A program made the position numbers and the translations under genes. A stretch of 64,000 nucleotides of DNA from Bettongia penicillata ogilbyi (lineage: Eukaryota > Chordata > Mammalia > Diprotodontia > Potoroidae): the NCBI GenBank assembly GCA_023548195.1, contig JAJHZJ010000399.1, positions 6,515,100-6,579,099 on the forward strand. Direction: 5' to 3'. Below the pieces are notes generated by a model, which made no database searches, was not told the origin of the DNA, and worked only from the letters and a program-made list of their open reading frames with translations. Of this stretch, positions 58,249 through 64,000 are shown piece after piece. Position 1 is the first letter of the stretch. Every line of letters begins with the position of its first letter.

Positions 58249-59660
58249 TGGGGAGTAGAGCCAAAATGGTGGAGTAAATGCAGGGACTTGCTTGAGCTAT
58301 ACTGCAAACCCTTCTTTAAAATGGCTTTAAAAATGACCCTAAACAAATTCTAGAGCTGTAGAATCCACAAAATGATGGAGTGAAACTATCTCCAGCCTAA
58401 GACAATCATGAAGGTGGAGAGGAAGGGTCTATTGCATGGGGTTGGGAACAGAGTAGAGTCTCATGTAGGCCATGCTGGCATAGATGGGACTGGAGAAGAC
58501 CTCAGGGGACTGAAACACTGGCAGATGTGGCAGTTTCCAGAGGTGATGGGAGCAGCAGTGACAACAGCAGTAATGGTTGCTTCCAAGAGCTCCAAGTCCA
58601 CAAATGGTGTGGGGATCAAGTGGATGATCATAGGGAGATTGCAGGGATCTCTTTGTTGACAATGAGGAAGGATGCTCTTGCTTTTCCCTTGCTTCAGTAC
58701 GGGTCATATTACTAGGTGGTCGTCCTGGGACAAGGAGGAGCCCTGATATGTCAGATTTGGTGGCTACAGTGGAGAGGGAATCATAGTCAGAGTTGCAACA
58801 TAGAAACGAGTGCTTGTAGTCACTCACAGATCAGAGCACAAGACAGGGAATAGGTAAACACTGCTCCTTTGATCATGCCATTTCATCAATGAAAGAACTG
58901 AAAATTTACATGCCACTCTATATATCTCTGAAAACAGCTGTACAAAACCTCTGATGTTTGGGACAGAACACCCTTCCCACTGGAATCAGAGTCCAATCTT
59001 AATAAAGAGTTGGAAATTCAAGTATTTTACTAAGAAAATGAGCAAACAGTGTAAAAAACTCAGACTATACAGTTTTACTTTGGTGACAAAGACGATCCAA
59101 ACATCCTTCCTCCAAAGAGGAAGACAACACAGATAAAACTCCTACACCAAAAGTCTCCAAGAAAAATATAAATTGATCACAGCCCATGGGAAAGCATAAA
59201 AACAGTTGTTGAAAGTCAAGTAAAAGAAGTAGAGGAAAAATCATAACAATAAATGATACTGACACAAGAAAGTCATGAAAAGTGAGTCAACAGTTTGCTA
59301 AAGAAGATCCCCCCAAAATATAATGAAAAAAATAACAACTTAAAAAATAGACTAGCCCAAATGGCAAAAGAAGTCCAAAAAGCCAATGAGGAGAGCAATA
59401 TCTTTCAAAAGGTAACTGAAGAAAATAATTGCTTATAAATCAGAATGCAATAAAGGCAAGCTAATAACTCTATGAGAAATCAAGAAATTAGAACGAAAAA
59501 GAAGTAAAAGAGAGCATGAAATATCTCAATGGAAAACCAACTGACTGGGAAAATGGACTCAGGAGAGATAATTTAGAAAGTATTGGACTACCTGAAAGTC
59601 ATAATCAGAAAAAGAGAGTAGATATCATCTTTCAAAAAATTGTCAAGGAATATTGCCCTT
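58249..59660 (+). mobile_element. L1 5' end: 5' UTR and first half of ORF1
   Basis: Opens with GGGGAGTAGAGCCAAAATGG, an L1 5' signature. The 5' UTR continues to about 59000. ORF1 coiled-coil text ('aaaagccaatgaggagagca') is at 59370-59470 and the RRM start is open at 59516-59660 (GLRRDNLESIGLPESHNQKK). It breaks off at 59660 in AT-rich sequence, so the 3' part is missing. L1 pieces with a 5' end but no 3' end usually mean a later deletion. Confidence 0.75.
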
Positions 59661-59836
59661 TTCAATTTATATATAATATTTACATGTTATATATGTAATA
59701 TTTATATATGGTATATAATTTCAATTATTTAATTATTAAATTTAATAATTTATTTGTTTAATATAACTTATGGTATATAAAATATACAAAAAATATGTAA
59801 TATAAATAGGTTTATAAAATGAAGTAAATTTGCCAT
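59661..59836. repeat. AT-rich low-complexity joint
   Basis: TATATAATATTTA-type text between a plus-strand L1 5' piece and a minus-strand L1. Confidence 0.7.
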
Positions 59837-61890
59837 TTTTTTTTTTTTTTGCCATATTAGCCAACTTGTTAGGTGTGATGTGGCACCTCACAGTCGTTTT
59901 GATTTGCATCTCTCTAATCAATAGTGATTTAGTGAATTTTTTCATGTGATTTTAATTTCTTCCTCTGAAAATTTCCTGTTCATATGCTTTAACAATTTAT
60001 CAATTGGGGAGTGAATTTAATTCTCTCTGTATTATATAAATGAGGCCTTTATCACAGACAATAGTTGCAAAAATTCTTTCCCAGTTGTCTGCTTCCTAAT
60101 CTTGGTTGCATTGGCTTATTTTGTGCAAAATCTTTTCAATTTAATAAAATCAAATTTATCCATTTTGCACTTCATAATGTTCTCTCTCTCTTGTTGGGTC
60201 ATAACTTTCTCCATTCTCTATAAATCTGACAAATTCACTATTCCTTTCTCTACTAATTTGCTTATAATATCAATCTTTATATCTAGATCATGTATCCCTT
60301 TGGACCTTATTCTTGTGTACTGGTGTAAGGCACTGTTCTATGCCCAGTACCTGCCACATCGTTATCCAATTTTCCCAGTAATTTTTGTTAAGCATTGAGT
60401 TCTTATCCCAGAAACTGGGGTCCTTTAGTCTATCAAATAGTAGATGGCTATATTCATTAATTACTGTGTCTCAAATACCTAACCTATTCCACTGGTCTAC
60501 CCCTCTGTTTCATAGCCAGTATCAAGTAGTTCTGATGATGGCTGCTTTATAATAAAATTTGAGATCTGGTAAAGCCAGGCCACCTTTCCTAGTACTACTT
60601 TTCATTAGTTTCTTTGATATTCTGGATGTTCTGTTCTTCCAGATGAATTTTGATATTATTTTTTCTAGCTCTAGAAAATGATTATACATTAGTTTGATTT
60701 GTATGGTGCTGAATGAGTAAATTAATTTAGGTAGAATTGCCAATTTTGTTTTATTAGCTTGGCCTACCCATAAAGAACTGATGTTTTTCCCCTTACTTAG
60801 GTCTGACTTTATTTCTGAGAAAAATGTTTTGTTATTGTGTTCATACATCGTGGGTTTGTTTTGGCAGGTAGACTCCCAGATATGTTGTAGTGTCTATCAG
60901 AGCCTTAAATGAGATTTCTCTTTCCATCTCATGGAAAGCTTTTTTCATGGTTCAGCTTTTTTAGTGATACATAGAAATGAAGATGATTTATTTGGTTTTA
61001 TTTTGTAACCTGCAGCTTTGCCAAGTTGTTTATTATTTCAAGTAGTTTTTCCCTTGATTTTCCAGAATTCTCCAGGATTTAGGTATATCATCATATCATC
61101 TGCAAAGAGTTTTTCTTTACCAATTCTGTTTGTTTCAATTTCTTTTTCTTCTCTTATTGCTACAGCTAGCATTTCTAATACCAAATTGAATAACTGTGGT
61201 GATAATGGATATCCTTGTTTCACCCCTGATCTTATTGGAAATGTAGGAAGCTTGCCTGAATTGCATATAATGCTTGCTGAAGGTTCTAGGTAAATGCTGC
61301 TTATTATTTTATGAAAACTTCCATTTATTCCTATACTTTCCATTGTTTTCAATAGGAATGGCTGTGGTATTTTGTCAAAAACTTTTTCTGTGTCTATTGA
61401 GACACTCATGTGGTTCTGTTAGTTTTGCTGCTAATATGATCAATAATATTCATAGTTATTCTAATATTGGAAGAGCCCTGCATTCCTGGTGCAAATCCTA
61501 CTTGATCATAACGTATTATTCTTATGATAAGTTGTACTCTTTTTGAAAGTATCTAATTTAAAATTTTTGCATCTATACACATTAGAAAAATTGGTCTATA
61601 ATTTTCTTCCCGTCTCCTTTGGCTCTTTCTACTTTAGGTATCATGACCATATTTGTATCATAAAAAGAATTTTGTAGAACTCCTTCTTGGGCAATTTGCC
61701 CAAATAGTCTACATAGTATTGGAAGTAACTGCTCTTTAAATGATTCTTGGAATTCAATTGTAAATCCACCTGGTCCTGGAAAGTTTGTTACTACTGGAGG
61801 CATTGATGGCTTGTAAAACTTCCATTTCTGTGATGGAATTATTTAAGAACTCAGCTTCCTCTTCTGTTAATCTAGGCAATTTATATTTGT
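59837..61890 (-). pseudogene. L1 ORF2 fragment, C-terminal domain back to RT
   Basis: Minus strand. The T-run 59837-59851 adjoins ORF2 C-terminal text, so there is no 3' UTR. Thumb region 60522-60848 (SKFIWKNRTSRISKKLMKS), RT frame 61038-61409 with intact LFADD (61095-61106) and motif A near 61390 ([10 protein letters not shown]), and RT N-terminal part 61582-61803. Frameshifts separate the frames. It is interrupted at about 61890 by the next L1's 3' end. Confidence 0.8.
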
Positions 61891-61904
61891 TTATTTTATT
61901 TTTT

Positions 61905-64000
61905 ATTAATATTATTTATTTTCAGTGTTTTGAAACCACTACTATGTAACTTAGATTTTTTTTCCCCTCCCTTCCCGCTTTCTTGTCCCTCCCTCCCCAG
62001 GACAGCATACAATTTTATATGGGCTCTACACATGATTGGTTGGTTGGTTGGTTGGTTGGTTAGTTGTTGTCCCTCGTCTTCAAAGAGGGTCAAAATGACA
62101 TTACCATTGTAAAGTGAAATTTCAGTGTGTCCGACTGTGGCTGATCAGACCAAAAAGAGCTCAGAAAGTGCTACCACAGGTTGGGTATATTTTATAGCGT
62201 CTACTCTAGTTTTAAATGAGATTTCTCTTTCTGTCTCTTGCTGTTGGACTTTGTTACTAATATATAGAAATGCAGAAGATTTGTGTGGGTTTATTATGTA
62301 ACCTGCAATTTTGCCAAAGTTATTATTTCAAGTAGCTTTGTACTTGAATCTCTGGGATTCTCTAAGTATATCATCATATCATCTGCAAAGAGTGGTAATT
62401 TAGTTTCTTCTTTCCCTATCCTAACTCCATCAATTTCTTTATCTTTCTAATAGCTACAGCTAACATTTCTAGTACCATGTTGAATAATATTGGTGATAAT
62501 GGATATCCCTGTTTTACTCCTGACCTTATTGGAAATGCATCTCGCTTATGTCCATTGCATATAATGCTTGCTGAAGGATTTAGGTAGATATTACTTACTA
62601 CTTCATGGAAAGTTCTCTTTATTCCTATGCTCTCCAGTGTTTTTAAAAGGAATGAGTATTGTGTTTTGTCAGAAGCTTTTTCTGCATCTCTTGAGGTAAT
62701 CATGTGCTTTCTGTTAGATTTGTTGTTGATACAATTCATAATGCTAATAGTTATTCTAATATTGAACCAGCCCTGTGTCCCTGATATGAGTCCTACCTGA
62801 TCATAATGTATTATTCTCATGATCAGTTGCAGTATTCTTTTTGTTAAAATATTATTTAAAATGTTTGCTTCTATATTCATTAGAAATATTGGCCTATAAT
62901 TTTCTTCCTCTGATTTATATCGTGCTGGTCTATGTATCAAAACCATATTTGTATGTAAAAAGAATTTTGTACGACTCCTTCTTCCTGAATTTTTCCAAAT
63001 AGTCTATGTAGTATTGGAATTAACTGTGTTCTTTGAATATTTGAGAGAATTCCCTTGTAAATCCATCCATCCTGGAGATTTTTTCCCAGGGAGTTCCTTG
63101 ATGGCTTATTCAATTTTGTTTTCTGAGATGGAGTTGTTTAAGTATTCAATTTCCTCTTCTGTTGATCTAGGCAATTTATATATTTTATAAAATACTCACT
63201 AATCTCATTTACATGGTACAATTTATAGGCATAAAGTTAGGCAAAACATTTTTATATATTGTTTTAATTTCCTCCTCATTGGAAGTGAGTTCTCCTCTTT
63301 CATTTTTGGTATTGGTAATTTGGTTTTCTTCTTTCTTTTTTTAAATTAAATTTACCAAGGGTTGATCAATTTCATTAGATTTTTCATAAAATCAACTAGT
63401 TTTATTTATTAGTTCAATAGTTTTCTTAATTTCAATTTTATTAATCTCTCCTTTGGTTTTCAGTATTTCTAATTTGGTATTTTCTTGGGGATTTTCAATT
63501 TGTTCTCTTTTTAGCTTTTTCAACTGCGGTCCCAAGTCGTTGTTCTTCTCTTTCTTTATTTTGTTCATGTAGGCATTCAAAGACATAAAACTTCTCCTAA
63601 GAACTGCTTTTACGGTAACCCATAAAATTTGATAGGTTGTCTCATTATTGTCATTCTCTTGAATGAAGTTGTTGATTGTTTCTATGATTTGTTGTTTAAC
63701 CCACTCCGTTTTTAGGATTTGACTATTAGCCTTCCAAATACATTTTCCTTTACTTTTCCATGGCCTTTTATTACATATACTTTTTATTGCAGTATGATCT
63801 GAGAAGAGTGCATTTACCATCTCTGCCTTTCTTCACTGGATTGTGAGGTTATTATGCCCTAGAACATGGTCGGTTTTTGTATATGTACCATGTACTGTTC
63901 AAAAAAATGTATATTCATTTCTGTCCCCATTCCATTTTCTCCAGAGATCTATCATACCCACCTTAATTCAGAGTTTTATTTACCTCCTTAACTTCTTTCT
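61905..64000 (-). pseudogene. Second L1, minus strand, runs off the window
   Basis: 61905-62033 is L1 3' UTR (same as 36140-36240). After a SINE, sequence resumes in ORF2 RT at 62191, so the ORF2 C-terminal third is missing. RT frame 62416-62946 ([26 protein letters not shown]) with FADD at 62378-62389 just beyond a frame break. EN/RT linker text is at 63392-63820 (WVKQQIIETINNFIQENDNN). The region 62191-63190 is homologous to 60880-61890, proving two separate L1s. Confidence 0.8.
62036..62190 (+). mobile_element. SINE with (TTGG)n and GAAGAGGACC-type head
   Basis: (TTGG)n at 62036-62060, then 'gttgtccctcgtcttcaaag', 'agggtcaaaatgacattacc', 'cagtgtgtccgactgtggct', 'gatcagaccaaaaagagctc'. It shares only the head with the other copies, so it is a related subfamily. 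It sits at the internal break of the second L1. Confidence 0.65.

Noticed and set aside
58408..58827. Frames of 83 and 132 codons
   Set aside because: Lie in an L1 5' UTR on opposite strands, with no motif.
58249..61890. L1 5' piece (plus) next to an L1 3' piece (minus), considered as one 5'-inverted L1
   Set aside because: Twin-priming inversions place the inverted segment at the 5' side of the 3' segment; here the geometry is the reverse, and an AT-rich joint separates them.

Overview
The window looks like nuclear DNA from a marsupial (metatherian) mammal. It is AT-rich, has no recognisable host protein-coding gene, rRNA or tRNA gene, and is packed with retrotransposons. The marsupial call rests on three repeat types recognised by eye: tRNA-headed CORE-SINEs (MIR/THER/MON1 type, and a MAR1-like form with an A-rich tail), a second SINE family whose head reads roughly GAAGAGGACCATGACATCA, and L1 elements whose 5' ends read GGAGCCAAGATGG. 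No database could be searched, so family names are approximate and the species is not determined.

Layout. At 1-1789 lie a minus-strand LTR with a lysine-tRNA-type primer-binding site and an unrecognised leader. At 1.8-4.1 kb is a 3' piece of L1. From 4 to 23.5 kb is mostly old or unrecognised sequence with scattered SINEs, L1 3' tails, a hAT-type MITE (6.1 kb), an LTR-like repeat (19.3-19.9 kb) and microsatellites. At 23.57-30.56 kb is a near full-length but dead plus-strand L1 (5' UTR, ORF1, purine-rich spacer, ORF2, 3' UTR), split in its reverse transcriptase (RT) by a 329-bp insertion. At 36.07-42.06 kb is a nearly full-length dead minus-strand L1. At 58.25-64.0 kb are an L1 5' end (plus) and two nested minus-strand L1s, one running off the window.

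The most distinctive content is a set of four 'half-L1' (HAL1-like) elements at 30.56-32.18 (+), 43.68-46.49 (-), 50.24-51.13 (+) and 51.38-54.36 kb (+). Where ORF1 is present (three copies) it runs into a purine-rich 3' UTR and poly(A) with no ORF2 between; the fourth copy is the same 3' UTR alone. The 51.4-54.4 kb copy is complete, has perfect 14-bp target-site duplications and still holds 279 open codons of ORF1. Both long copies have CpG-rich 5' UTRs with about three 70-80-bp tandem monomers, and all share a two-module 3' UTR. These elements presumably borrow the ORF2 protein of full L1s, but the L1 ORF2 copies seen here are broken, so supply would come from elsewhere in the genome.

Other structure: a ~370-bp inverted duplication whose second arm sits inside an old L1 (47.9-49.2 kb), a 137-bp poly(A)-bearing insert with target-site duplications (42.3 kb), and the inverted pair of long half-L1s enclosing about 5 kb.
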